Source of the DNA: Microglena sp. YARC
Lineage: Eukaryota; Chlorophyta; Chlorophyceae; Chlamydomonadales; Chlamydomonadaceae
Direction: 5' to 3'
Length of the DNA stretch: 64,000 nucleotides
NCBI GenBank assembly: GCA_022414725.1
Contig: CM039462.1
Span: 118,189,966-118,253,965, forward strand
Shown here: in pieces, positions 20,511-34,400 of the stretch
Layout: every line of letters starts with the position of its first letter
Numbering within the stretch: position 1 is the stretch's first letter
Made by a program: the position numbers and the translations under genes
The notes under the pieces: model-generated
Seen by the model: only the letters and a program-made list of their open reading frames with translations
What the model was told of the DNA's origin: nothing
Databases searched by the model: none

Positions 20511-21585
20511 TGTAGTGCAAAAAGCGCAAAAACTGCGCGCTGCGCCCACAGGGGTTTGAAAAAACTGCGCGAAACGCGCAGTGGGGCTCAAAAAGCATGC
20601 GCGAAACCGCGCTGCCGCGCGGGCTTTGTAGTATCCTGCTGCTGGTCACAGTTACAAATAAAAGCTACGGTGACAACTAAGCAGTGTCACAAAGTGATTG
20701 TAATCTTTTGCCTGTCAGTTATTGTTGCTGGTGTGGGTGGAAGTGGGGGATAAGAGGGAGGGCAGGTGTTTTAACCTAACCCTCCACCCCCACCCCCGAA
20801 CCCTACAGGTGCAGTCCACGTGATAGCATTCTGTAGTGTGGACAGGAGCAGGGTAAAAATAAAATCTGAAGCAATGCGCTTACTCAAAGCTTATTTGCCC
20901 CCCAGGAAAACGAGTTGACTGCACCGTGCGCCCCTTACAACGACCTGTCGGAGGGGGAACTCGAATGTGGTACCATGCAGTACAAGTACCGCCAAGCAGC
21001 CAAGTTCAGAGCAGGGTAGGACAGATTCTGCAGTTCGGTTTTGGGAATAGGTTTGGGGTAGGGGTATTAGGGGTAGGGGTATGGGTAGGGGTTTGGATCC
21101 AGCACATCGGTTAGATTCTGCGGTTCTTTGCAAACATCCGGAAAAGAACCGACCAGAAACAAAAAATGTCACTGGAGTGTGGTAAAGACGTGTTTAATAT
21201 CATCCATATCACTCTACCCATAGACGGTGAGCAGCCTGAAGGACATACCATGTAATCCCTAAGACAAAACTACCTGTAGACCTGTGTACACCAGCATGAT
21301 TCACTCCGGCTGAAGGAATTATATTACCACGGAACAAGCAATGCTCGGCCTAGTAAATGGGCTTACATAATGGCGTCGCTATCTGGAAGGGCCACAGGTC
21401 ACACTAGTAACGGACCATGGCCCTCTCACATACTTCAACAAAAAACAAATCTTATCCCGAAGACTGGGCAGGTGGCAAGAGATCCTTGCACCATTTGAAT
21501 AGGTATGGGAATACAGACTGTGAAGAAACAATGTGGTGGATTCGGTTAGCCGCAATCCACAACTCCTGAGTTTACCCCAGTGATT
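20510..21585. other. Intergenic, no gene recognised
   Basis: Contains short GCGCGAAACGCGCAG-type palindromes (20530-20620) and a GGGGTAGGGGTATTAGGGG tract (21055-21095). No supported exon. Confidence 0.4.
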
Positions 21586-21589
21586 TCCT

Positions 21590-21776
21590 TTTCAGCTATA
21601 AGCTGCAGCTTCTAAGCAGCTCCCCTAACTGGCTATTCAGCCAAAGCTGACACAACCTAGCGAGCTTGGAAGCTGACAGAATCCACGGCCCAAACCTGAC
21701 AAAATCTTGGGCTTAGCGCAGTGGCTGGCTCAGGGAGCTGCCTAAAAGCGGCTGCTCGCAGCTGAAAAGAAAAACT
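21590..21776. mobile_element. Family K foldback/MITE, copy 1
   Basis: Ends TTTTCAGCTATAAGCTGCAG ... and the complement-like GCGGCTGCTCGCAGCTGAAA form a ~35 bp imperfect inverted repeat, with GCAGCTCCC/GGGAGCTGC next inside. Two more copies lie at 47027 and 48567. Confidence 0.75.
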
Positions 21777-22344
21777 ATGGTTGACCTCTTGGTCAACAAC
21801 CTGCTGTCAAGCAACCACTTGTAAAAACAGAAAGCTAAAGTCAATGTGTCATTGTTTGCGAATCAGAATCCCATATGTTGTATGTTTTCACATCACCTTC
21901 TGGAGATATCCCACATATGATCATCTTACTCCGACGATACCTATCGTGCTCATCCAACATTGTTCTGATTGCGTTTACAGAAGACGCACTTGGTAAACAA
22001 CTGTACGTTGTGTCATTTTAAATATATATATTTGGCAAATGTCTGACGAATTGGTAGATTGATTGGTAATCATTTTAGTCACTCGCGTGTATCCCCCTTC
22101 ATATCCATCGAGAATTTTAATTCGCTTTCTTCCATTTCAATAATAGAGCCATACACATGTACGTGTTGTTACAGATGGACGGAACTAACTGCGCCCTCCC
22201 ATCTGTTACTATACCCGGCAGAAATCTGCCCATGATCTTTAAGAACACCCGGATATATGTTGAAGGTTTCTTTACGACCGACTCTGTTGGCGAGTTGAGT
22301 TGTATTATTTGATCTGTTTGAAAAGTATTATACAGTGCTCTTAC

Positions 22345-22404
22345 CACTCCCGCCATCAGCAGTATCAATATCCATTGGTACTGCACCAGTGCTTGTGGGC
22401 TCAG
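22345..22404 (-). CDS. Gene B probable exon (EPTSTGAVPMDIDTADGGSG)
   Basis: A 60-nt exon-like block between a strong acceptor (CCCCCCGCAG) and donor (GAGTG^GTAAGA) with an acidic, codon-biased frame. Confidence 0.4.
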
Positions 22405-25400
22405 CTGCGGGGGGAGGGTGGGCAAGAAGAAAGTTCTCAGACCGCATCATAGGAAGTTGTTGTGTTAATCATAATATCAAACGTACGTACAACCGTTGTC
22501 GTTCTGGCTCACTGTTGTTTTGTGTGCAATGCAATGCATCATAAATTGAGCGACTCGGTGCGACGCGCTGCCCCCCAAACCCCGCAAAGCACAGAGCCCC
22601 GTGCTTTCGGGGTGTGTGTGGGAGAGGCATTTCTGTCTAGTTTAGTCAGACCCAAGCAGCGCCATGCAGCGACGGAATGGCAAGGCGTCGTCGTAACAAA
22701 AACAGTGGCTCTGAACTCAGCATATACCGATCATACACTTAGCTGCCTATTTTGAGAGACCCTAGCAACTGATTGGTTGACCCATTTAAACAACCAACAA
22801 ACCCAACAGCCAACGAACAACTAACAAACCTAGGTTATCATCATTCCTGACATCGTACAACTCACAAGAGACTCCAGCCCCATAGGCACATGCTTTTTTT
22901 GCTATACGCACAACACGTGAGAACATTGCTGAACTACAGTCCCAATGTACAAGGACCACAAAACAACATGTTTGATAGCATTGTGATGTAGCACAAGCGT
23001 AAGGGCCCCCATCAGTAAAACAATGGTTTGGGGTTCAGTTCATCAGTTTGTTTTGTTAAAGCCCCTCCTGTCATGGTTGGGCAAGTCCCTTTAGCCTATT
23101 TGGCCAACCCCTGGACTGTAACAACATACAACAGCATTGTGACGAGAATAGCAACAACAAACACACACCACCAGTGTAACAAGATTGGCATAAAATACAT
23201 TAATACATATAGTGATACAACCCAGCCCCCCTGCTGGCAACAAAGAAATGGACAGCAGCCCTTACACGCCATCACTGTTCTTTTCCGACGCCATTCCCTC
23301 GCTGCATGGCGACGAATGGGTCTGGCTAACCTAGTAAGAAATGCCTTCCTGACCCCCCCCCGTGCTCTGCGCTTAGCGCTGTGCAAGGTTCAGGGGCAGC
23401 GCGTTGCACTGAGGTAGCATCGAGTCGCTCAATTTGCGACACGTCACAAATACAAGTAAAACATCCATCTAGAATACGTGAATATATGACTCACCATGGA
23501 GAGGGGGAGGGGGGATGTGAGAAGGAGGGGGCATGTGAGGAGGAGGAGGAGGAGAAGGAGGAGGAGGAGGAGGAGGAGGGGGGATAGGGGGGGGAGTGTT
23601 GGAACAGCTGAGATGATAGTCCCACGTTGCCAACAAGCACGTGGGTTACATGTAGCTATTCAGCTACGAAGCTACCTCATTCTACTTGGACAGCCATCGG
23701 AGCTGTGTTACCTCTCTTTTACTTCATGTAACTAGTGCATCGTTCTTATTTATGCTCCAACAGGTTATGGGCCCATCACGCTAACCACTGCACACAAAAA
23801 AAATTATGCTCCAACAGGGAGGAGGAGGAGGGGAAAAGAGATGAGGAGGAGGGGGAGGAAGGGGAGGAGAAGGATGAGGGGGGTTGGGAGGAGAAGGAGG
23901 AGGGGTGGCTGCATGCGGCTGACCCCTATCTCCTGACACAGACGTAGAATTTGACATATCAACAACATCATCGTCGGAAGAAACACTGCCAACAAGATGG
24001 GCGGCTGGACTTCTCGCAACTGGAGGTCGCAACGCCTTCAGCCGTTTTGCATGGCCTGCTGCAAATAGAACATGGAGGTGGGAGGTGGGAGGTGAACAAT
24101 AGGGTATACATTACAATTGTAGCATTAAATTATCATTGTAGCATGAACTCAGGGCCCCTGTTGGTAAAACAATTGTTTGGGGTTCAGTTCATCAATGCTT
24201 TTTCTTGTTAGCCCTTTTTGTCACGGTTGGGCAAATCCCTTTAGCCTATTTAGCCTACTCTGGACTGTAACATGCTTACATTAGAGGAGGCAGAATAAAA
24301 CACGGTGAACAGTGCAACTTGAGCCTAGCAAAAATGAGTGAATCCTGGAGTGCTCCCGTTGATAAGACGTGGCCTAGTCGTCTGCTGCCCATGGTGTACC
24401 AGCTCACGCAGCAGACGACAGTCTTATAAACACTGCACCATGGGTCTCCAGGTTCAAAGTAAGGTAAGCAAGGCAATAGTAATTGTAAGGATACATTTAA
24501 ATGATCAAACAACAGGAGGAAAGAAGAATATATCAAAAACAGACAGGGTGCAAATGCAAAGGCCTATGCGAAGATGAAACCCAAGAGATGCTGGAGTGAG
24601 ACGGATAGTTGGGGCCGGCAGACCATGTACGTCTGTATGCAAGGAAACAAGCTTAGTTACTGCAGTTGTTGTCAAACCATAATTTATAATCACGGGGCCA
24701 CATCATGCAACCATAGACATTTCTTGAAAATGCATGCCCTGAAAATGCATGTCCTGAAAATGCATGCCCTGAAAATACATGCCCTGAAAATGCATGCCCT
24801 GAAAATACATGCCCTGAAAATGCATGCCCTGAAAATGCATGCCCTGAAAATACATGCCCTGAAAATGCATGTCCTGAAAATACATGTCCTGAATATGCAT
24901 GTCCTGAAAATGCGACTTGTATAAATATTTTGCATTTTCAAGACACGCTGAATCAAAGTCCATCGAATTATAATGTGTGGTATCATTGTGGTACGTGTCA
25001 TTCTACTACACAGTGGCAATAATGTAACTCACCACGTTGTCCAACAAAAATAAACCAAGCAATCAACTTCACTAAGAAAGCAAAAAAGTACACGTACTAC
25101 TAACATTGCTATAAGCATGACCAAGTCGTACCGACCATTCCTGACAAAAACATAATGGCATGGCGCGCACAACAAACCAAATCAAACCCATGACCTCGCA
25201 CAATGACTGTGACCACCAAAATCCATTGTATCGCACACACCTTTCAGCAGTAACTCGTCACCAGAAAAAGTCCCCATGCATGGAAACTGCAGTGCTGCTC
25301 GGACACCAGTTGCAACCTCTTCGTGATGAGCCGTTCTCCGAGGCTTCTTACTGTGTGAGTCTGGCCTCTGTTGACCCAGCCAACCAGAACTCGATCTGGT

Positions 25401-28400
25401 GGTGCCTCCTGCAGAGAACCAGTGAATTCCAATTTTAATTCCAATTTTAATTCCAACTAAGTGAATCAGTGAATTCCAATTTTAATTCCAACTGAGTGAA
25501 TCAGTGAATTCCATTTTTAAACATTCAATCTTTCCTGTCTGAAATACCAGCATCACATGTATATAGGGATAGGCAATATGATATCATATGATATCATGTC
25601 ATCATACGAGATCATATGATGCCGGCGGTCTGACTAGGTAACTTTGGCCTGGGCCATCATATCATATGATATTAAATCATATCATTTTTGTATGATATCA
25701 TATGATATCATACTCGTCTTTGGTCAACATCATATGATTCGCCGTTCCCTACATATATAACGACTTGAACACATGCAGTGGTGAATACGGAACACTTTGT
25801 CGGCATATAATTTTACACACTCATTGCATGAATCGCGAAACCTTCCAAATTGCATACATTACTAGGGACGCGCATATCATATGATGCTGACGCAAGGCGA
25901 GCATGATATCATATGATATCATACAAACTGCATCATATGATATTATATATAAATGGAATCTATAGCCTAGACAGACTACCGGTATCATGTGATATCATAT
26001 AATGACATGATATCATATGAAATCATGTTGCTGTTCCCTATACATTACCCACCATCACTGCATTCACCTTCAGAGAAGCTTTCAGATGGGGCCTTTTCCG
26101 CACCGAGCGCATTACCTCGAGCTTTCTTCTGCTGTGAGCCTCCCCTTCTTCGACCCAGCAAACCACCACTCGATCCACTGGTGTAACCTGCAAAGGAAAA
26201 TTACTGTCGGTCAAATCCGATTTGTAAGATTTAATATTCTCATCTGACATCACATTTTCAATAACTTCAGCAAATGCAGTGGTCAATACGCAACTATTTG
26301 TGGGAGCACAATTCTGCACACATTTCACATAAACCTCCACACCCTCCAACATGCATGCAACATATTACCCATCATTACTGCCTTGACGTTCAGAGCGGGC
26401 TTTCAGATCGGACGTTCAGATCAGGCCTTCCAAATCAAATTCGAATTAATAAGATTCAAATCAATTAAATGCATTAAATTCACGTAAATGCAAATTCAAT
26501 TTGATTAAATTAAATTCATGAAATTAAATCAATTCGATTCAGAACTCTGATAATTTCATTCGGGACACGCCTCAAGGCGCCCTTAATTTTAATTGGGGTA
26601 ATCCCTTCTCCAAAAACAATTTGAGATTTGTTTTCATTCGGGTACCCACCATCACTACCTTGACGTTCAGATCGTGCTTTATCAGCAAGTGCAGTCCAAG
26701 CTTCGACACGCCTGCTGTGCGCAATGTCATCTGCCATCTCGGCTTGGACGACTGCTCCCACATCAACCAACGGATTATAGAATCCACCAACATCAACACA
26801 TATTCAAGGTAAGGATAAGCGCAACAAATCTTAAGCAGCGTCGCAAGAAACGCGGAAAATTGGCGGAGTATGTTGGCAACGGAAAGAAAGGTGGCAACGA
26901 TGGAGCTGGCCGAAGCCAGTGAATTTTGAGATAGTTGGCTGACGTGTCAGGCTTCAATTTTTTTGTCGGACAAACGGACACATGGGTAACCCTGGGGGCT
27001 CCCGCCCTTCAGAAGGGAGGGCTCTGCCAAAAAAAAAAGGTTGACTCTGAATCAAGGTTGACTCACACGCCCACCACGAAATGAAAATAACAACGAACAA
27101 ACTTGAAAGAAAAAAAAAACCAAACCTGACCAAATATTAAAAATGCGGCAGAGGCAATCTGAAACCTACCAATATGTGTTGGGGCAGATTGAGGACCACC
27201 CTTGACAACCGTGGTACCCCGAACTGCAATGGGTGCAGATAAATTGCTTGTAGGAGGAACATCAGGACCAAAGGCATCAGTTGTCCTGGTGTTGACCCGA
27301 GCGACATAAACTTGATAAAATGGTCGCCAGGTACTACTTCCAGTCGCACCTCCTCCGCGTGAACTTGCTGGTAGAACAGATCCTGAAGCAGGCGGTTGTC
27401 CAGCAGTCGCAGCACCACGGCCTACTTCAGACACAGATACATTACTGGCACGGCGCTTCGCAGGGATGTTCGGCGAAAAGAGGCGCTGCTAAAGTAGGCC
27501 AAACATCCGCAGCAAAATCAAACGCTGGGCATGCAGGCGGGCCAGAACCTCCACGAGACGACGCATGAGGCGAGTCAGATACTGGGTGTGAGGGACGTAG
27601 ACCAGACGCATAAGGAGACGCACCAGACACATCAGGTACACCTGTAGGCGCTGAACCTGGAGGAGCACCAGGCACGACCCGTGGCAATGTAGAACATGCT
27701 GGATGTGAAGGCACACCACACGCTTTACCAGGCAACGCAGGAGATGGAACACCTGACGCTCCAGCAACACATCAGACACCTCAGCAGGCAGGGGACGAGA
27801 CGTACCACCTACGTGTGCAGTGATGACACAAACATCGCCTCTTTAACACTCACCAACACATTGGATAGTCATGCAACAATCCAGTTGACACATCACTCTT
27901 CTTGCATAACATCCATACAGCAATACATTCAGCCTAAGCCCTATTATCGACGCTGCTACTCGATTCACAATCGTTTCGACCGGGAATTGAAGTTACGTTC
28001 TAATTTCACAAAGTCAAACGTGAAATTAGAACGTTATTTTTGTGGAAAACTGCGGTAACAACATCCATACAGCAATCATTCACATTGTGTACGAACCATG
28101 TGAAGCAGGATTTAACTCTACACATTTAACTCTACACATACCAACTCCATGACATCAACTGCCCCCTAATGTAACACAGTGCCAAAGATTGTTGCATATG
28201 AGAAGACACAAGACATACAAGTCCTATGCAGCGTCGCAAGCGACGCGTAAAATTGGCGGAGTGTGCTGGCAACGGAAGGAAAGGTGGAAACGATGGAGCT
28301 GACCGAAGCGAGTTAGTTACGCAACCGTTGGATGATGTGTCAGGCTTCAATTGTCAATTTTTTGGTCGGACAGACAAACGGACAAATGGGTAAACATGGG

Positions 28401-31400
28401 GGCTCCCGCCCCCTTGAAGAGGGGGCTCCGCCAAAAACATGACAGCAGGCAGGACCAACATCACCCAATATACATCACGAAGTGAAAGGGACAAACTAGT
28501 CACAAGTACAAGACAACATGCATTAACAAATTGGACTTCACATACATTCTAGGTAGGGATTGGCAAATCATATGATACTGACCAAAGGCTATTATGATAT
28601 CATATGATATCATATAAATTGCATCACACGATATTGTATGTAAATGGTAACTTTAGCCTGGTCAGACTGCCGGCATCATATGATGACATGATATCATTTT
28701 ATATCATATTGCCAGATATTGCCGTTCCCTAATTATAGGGCACAATTCTCACCTAGCGGCTGTACCTCGCCCCATTCAGGACACGTAGTGACATGCCCTT
28801 CAAGCCGCAAGCTGGGGTTGACCAACCCTCTGAATGAAAAAGACGCTGACGCAGCTGCATGTGCCATATCCGGATAACCAGCAAACACGTCCTTGTTTGG
28901 CACAAAGACAAAGTAGTGGGACTTGACTCCTGCAATAAACAAGCTAACAGCCCCCTTGAACTGCCCGTCAAACCGCTTGCTGGTTTGCACATTGAATCCT
29001 ATCTCGCTGTCGCCTGCAAGCGCCTGCATGTCAGACAATAATGGTACCACATTAATAACACAAAATAGCAGATACGAAGTATAACAATATGTGAATCTAA
29101 TTATCGCAACCTCCCTCTCATGACATGCCCTCCCAGTCTCTCCCAGTCGCAAACTGCCCCACCCAACCTTTCCCTCTCAGCCTGTGCGTCACAGCCTTTC
29201 TCTCACACCCTCCCTCACACAACATTTTCCTTTAAGATTTTATTGAAGCCTCGATCTCACAGCCTCCCTCTCCCAACATAACCCGGCAGCATGCATGTCC
29301 GCCTTTAGCCCCTCTCTCCCAGCCTACCTCAACCAACGCATCCATCTCAACCTGTCTGTCTCACCCTGCCTCCTGTAACCTCCCGCTCCAACGTTCCTCC
29401 GTAGCCTCTCTGTCTGCCAACCTGCCCCTCACAAGATTTCCCTGTCAGCCAGACTGTCTCAACCTGTCTGTCCCACCCTGCCTCCCGTTACCTCCCGCTC
29501 CAACGTACCTTTGTAGCCTCTCTCTCTGTCGACCCGCCCCTCACGAGATTTCCCTCAGCCAGTCTGTCTCAACCTGTCTGTATCACCCTGCCTCCCGTAA
29601 CCTCCTGCTCCAATGTACCTTTTTAGCCTCTCTCTCTGTCAACCTGCCCCTCACAAGATTGCCCAGTCAGCCAGTCTGTCTCATCCTGTCATCTCACACC
29701 CACCCTTTCCCAAGCAATCCCTGTCACCCTGTCCATCTCACACTTTCTCTAGCAGTCTCCCTTACCAAGCTTCTCTCTATCAGCCCACTCTGTCTCCCTC
29801 TCCCAGTCAGCCCAGACAGCAGCATTATAGACAAGCTCACCCCCCCTGAAACACACCACCTAGACCTGGACACAAAAAAACTTACGTTGCCACCGATCAC
29901 TATCACGGGAATATCCAGGAGGTCTTCCAAAAATACTCCCAGCTCAGTAGGCACGTTTCCTTCAAAACGATCATTCCTGAAGACCTGAACACTGCTGTAT
30001 GAGCAGCCTTCAAATCCTCTGGCACACCCCCTTCAGGGTAACCATCGTACAGCTCCTAAATTGAAAATTGGATTTGCTTGCGAAGCCAAGCAACCAGACC
30101 TGCACGTAAATGAGATGGCATTGTTGGCATCAACAAAAAGGGGTATCAACATTATCCTCATTCTCTTCGCAACAAGACCCTTATAGGCTGGCATACCGAC
30201 CCGTAGCAGTAGGAGTAACAGGCAGAATCGCGCAATTCTTGTAAATTGAACATCAGCCAATATGATGCACTGCATAATTGGATGGCGATTCATTAACTCG
30301 CAACCTATCTGATCTGTGCTCCATGGAGGTCACGACAGTCACCGACGTACCCTCGTGTACTCAGCAATTTCAGTCAGCTGTCGCAACAGGGCATACCATT
30401 GTTATTGACTGATTTATATATCAGTCTCAGAGTCGGCATAATGCACACCGGTACCTTTCCCTCCTGGTACCGCGTTGCCTGCCGCCAGGCCACAGGCTAG
30501 CTGTGGCCTGCACGTGACTGCAGTACCCTGCAGTACACATCTCTATTCTATATGATTGCGCCTGTTGCGCTTAATAGCATCTTCTCCTCTATCGAGCCTA
30601 TGCCGTTGTAACAATCTTACAATCACAGGTTATGTGCGCCATCTTTAGACGCTAACGAAGAACAGCCGCTGATCTCCGCGTTCGGAATCAGTTCCCCTCT
30701 GACTTGTCGAAGGCCCGAGTTTTAACTAAGCACCTGGACTCCCTGTGCGGATCCTACTTCCCGCTGCTCCGCCTGCCGCTTCCTACCAAGAATCCTTGGA
30801 TCTGCCACTGCGTCCTACGACTGGAGCAAGCAAGAGCGACCACAAGTCACCGAAATCTATGAAGTGAGTATAGGACGACGCCCTCACCGAGACCCACACA
30901 GTGCTGTATTGATCTCAGACGATCAATTTGTCTACGACCCCAGCTTAAGAGAAGCTCCTGTCGTCGAACATTGCCGCTTGGCAAAGTTCAATCCCTGGTA
31001 ATCCGCTGGATCCCTTTGGATCGCCGATTCCCACACACACTCCATCCCCCCTTCCCCTGCCCCGCCCTCGTAACTCCCCCTATCCCAACACTCCGACCTA
31101 CAACGCCAAGACTCCTACACAGAAGACCTCACCATGCAACCTCAACGTATATTCACCGGCAACAACCTCTACACCTGGCGCTGCGCCAGGCAGCATATAC
31201 TCCTCGCCCTCAAATCAGATAGGGATACCATTGCCGTTGCTTTCGACTGCCAACAGGCGGTGGTCGCTAGCGAGCCTGCCGACTCTGATGGTTACCCTGC
31301 TGATGACATTACTTACCCTGTTGTTGCGGGTGCTGATCCAGCTGTTCCGGCTCGTGGTGTCCCCACCAGGATCTCCACCTGGAAGAACAACAAGGCCTTC

Positions 31401-34400
31401 AAGATCATCATAGATCATGTATCAGATGCGATCCAGCAGGCCATTCATGCTAACACAGATATGGCCACTAGAGCTTTCCGGTTTCTGGATGCCCTGTACT
31501 CTGAGGAAGGCAGCAGGCTAGAGCACACCACCCTGACTGCCATACTTGGAATCCGTATGACTTCCACTGAATCCCTGCAGACATACCTCTCTAGGGCAGC
31601 TGATATGTATTCTCAGATTCCCAAGATTCAAAACCTCCACATCGTCTCTACCAGCACCTTTCTCAACCTTATTGTCAAGGGACTGAACTCCCGCCCTGAA
31701 TATGATGGGTATATCAATCAATTCACCCCCACAGCTATCACCACCTTTGCTATGCTCCAAAGCGCCCTCTTCAACTGGTGCTTAGTGAAGCAAGTTGACC
31801 CTGCACCATCTCCTGAAGAGGCTGAGATGGCAGCTGCAGCTTACTGAGCCAGGATGCCATTCAACAGCAAGCACCTCCAATTCAGAGACAGGACTATCTC
31901 CTACAAGAAGATGATCTGCTGGAACTGTGGGGGAATAGGCCATAGCTCCAGAGACTGCACCAGTGAGGACACTGACCTGGCTTTCAGGCCAGCTGACTCA
32001 GATGAAGCTGACCATGGATCTAAGTCACCTCCCAAGAACAGATCAGGAGATGACAAGGACCCTGACGACAAGAAGACTCCCAAGAAGACCAGTGACAGGA
32101 GACGCCCAAGAAGATACCCAAGCAGGGGACGCCATGCCCACGTTGCTGATGGTGATCAGTCCACCTCCACCTCCAACTCTGACAGTGAGGGTGAAGAACG
32201 CAACTTCCTGTCCCTGGCACTGGATGAAGACAACCTCCAGCCCATGAGATTTGCTACACCAACCAGAGGCAAGTCTGTTTCATTTGCCTTGCCACCTGAC
32301 CCCCTGGCTAATACAGCATTCTTTGGACAAATAAGTGCTGATGATGAATGCACTATAGAAGATGATGGAGAAGTTTTCCAGGCAGCACTGCAGACAGAAT
32401 GGATCATAGATACTGCAGCACACTCTCATGCAACCAGTAACATCTCCCATCTGCATGACATTCAGGACCTCCCACAGCCTATTAGGCTGCAGCTGGCAGA
32501 TCAAGACTCTCCACCTATCTTCTGCAAGCAGATAGGGAAGGCCAAGATCAGGGGCCATGGCAGGACTCTGATCATTCTGAACAATGTACTTCTTGCTGAC
32601 TGCAACATGCCCAACATCATTAGCATTCATGCAGCCACCAGTTTGTGCCCAAACCTCCAAGTTCACCTGTCCAAGACCCAAGCCATACTCTCCATCCCAA
32701 GACCATCTGGTACCAAACTGCTTCTCTCATGCCCCAAAAGGCATGGACTCTACCTCACCCAAACTTTACCAGTCACTACCAGTAATCCCTCTACCCCTGT
32801 GGGTCCTCCCATTGCCTACATCATGATGGTTACCAAGACTCCATCAACTCACACTGGCTCTGAGACAGGGCAGTACCCACCCACTCAGAGACCTCCCCCA
32901 GTAGAGCTGATCAAGACTGCCAGGATCCCCCCTCTACCTCTGCAACGTCTGCACCCCACACTGATTTTGAGATAGGGCAGTACCCACCCACTCATGTGGA
33001 GGCAGACCAAGACCTCCATGACTTCCCCTCTACTTCTGCTCCATCTGCACCCCACACTGCTTCTGAGATAGGGCAGTACCCACCCACTCATGTGGAGGCA
33101 GACCAAGACCTCCATGACTTCCCCTCTACTTCTGCTCCATCTGCACCCCACACTGCTTCTGAGATAGGGCAGTACCCACCCACTCATGTGGAGGCAGACC
33201 AAGACCTCCATGACTTCCCCTCTACTTCTGCTCCATCTGCACCCCACACTGCTTCTGAGATAGGGCAGTACCCACCCACTCATGTGGAGGCAGACCAAGA
33301 CCTCCAGGACCATCCCCCTCCTATCTGCCAGTACCATTCCCCTTCCACTGCAGGCAATCTGGAAGACTCTGCTGATGATACTGACAGTGATGACATGCCA
33401 GAGCTCATCCATCCAGAGGTACACAAGCACCAGGATGACCCTGGACTAGGAGTAGATGACCCTCCAGACACCACTCCAGCCCTCCAACAACAGCTGGACA
33501 ACCTGAACCTACAACACGCCAGAGCAGAGATGGAACTCCTCAGTGACCAGATCAGGACCAACTATGAGGAATATGATGGCCCCATAGATGGGGACGGGCC
33601 ACTCAAGCCATCTGATCTGGACACAGCAACTACCTGGGACCAATGGATACTGGTCAACAGGTCACCAGACATTGGACTACCACTGGGAGAAGTTAATCAG
33701 AATGTCAACCACTTCCACTTCTCCAACAACTCCAGCCTTAGCCTCACACGATTTGGATGCACCTTACACCATCTGAACAGCAGGCCTGCTTCACCAGCTT
33801 TCAACATCAAGCCAAGGCCTCCACTGTCCAAACTCATCCCAGCCTTCACCAGCAGGTTCCCTACCCTGCTGACTTCTGAAAAGGAACAGTTCCCACACAG
33901 ACCAATGCACAAGGAGCCATCTGATGCCTGCAGCCCTATCATCAAGCACAATAGCAGACTCCAGCAAAAGGGGCAAGCCTACCCCACTGTTTCTACTACA
34001 GCCAGACCCACTCTACAGTGGGCCATCTGCCTTCAAGCTGCCATGGTCAATGCACATGCCCACACACTCTCATTCAGACCAAAGATGATCATGGACCCCA
34101 GGAGCTGTGCCCATCCTGGAGGCAAAGTGCTATGTGTCAACCACCTCAGCATGAACTGGAGCCCCATGGACTTCACCTTTATCAACATCCTTACCCCCCC
34201 CAGCCTAGCTCCCAAGTCATTTGACCAGTTCTTTGCCCAGATCTGCCAGCAACTTGACCTTGATGGTTTCCCCAGCAAGCCAAGCACTTAATTCCAGTTA
34301 CAAACATTGCTCTTCATCTTTTGGAATAGACTTGAACACTCTAGAATTTTTTAAGATTACGTGCCTACTGTACTGCCCCGTGGACTTCCACAGGCAGCAC

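Noticed and set aside
22117..22425. 102-codon minus ORF taken whole
   Set aside because: Only the short block 22345-22404 has splice sites and codon bias, and in a different frame.
24690..25019. 109-codon minus-strand ORF with IFRACIFRA repeats
   Set aside because: Translation of a 15-bp tandem repeat.
27489..27779. 96-codon minus ORF rich in Leu/Val/Arg
   Set aside because: Shadow of the Pro/Gly/Ser-rich frame, whose codon pattern (CCT, GGT, GCG, TCT) is more gene-like and phase-compatible.
31134..34291. Intact autonomous Copia polyprotein
   Set aside because: No integrase, reverse transcriptase or RNase H motif anywhere between the LTRs.
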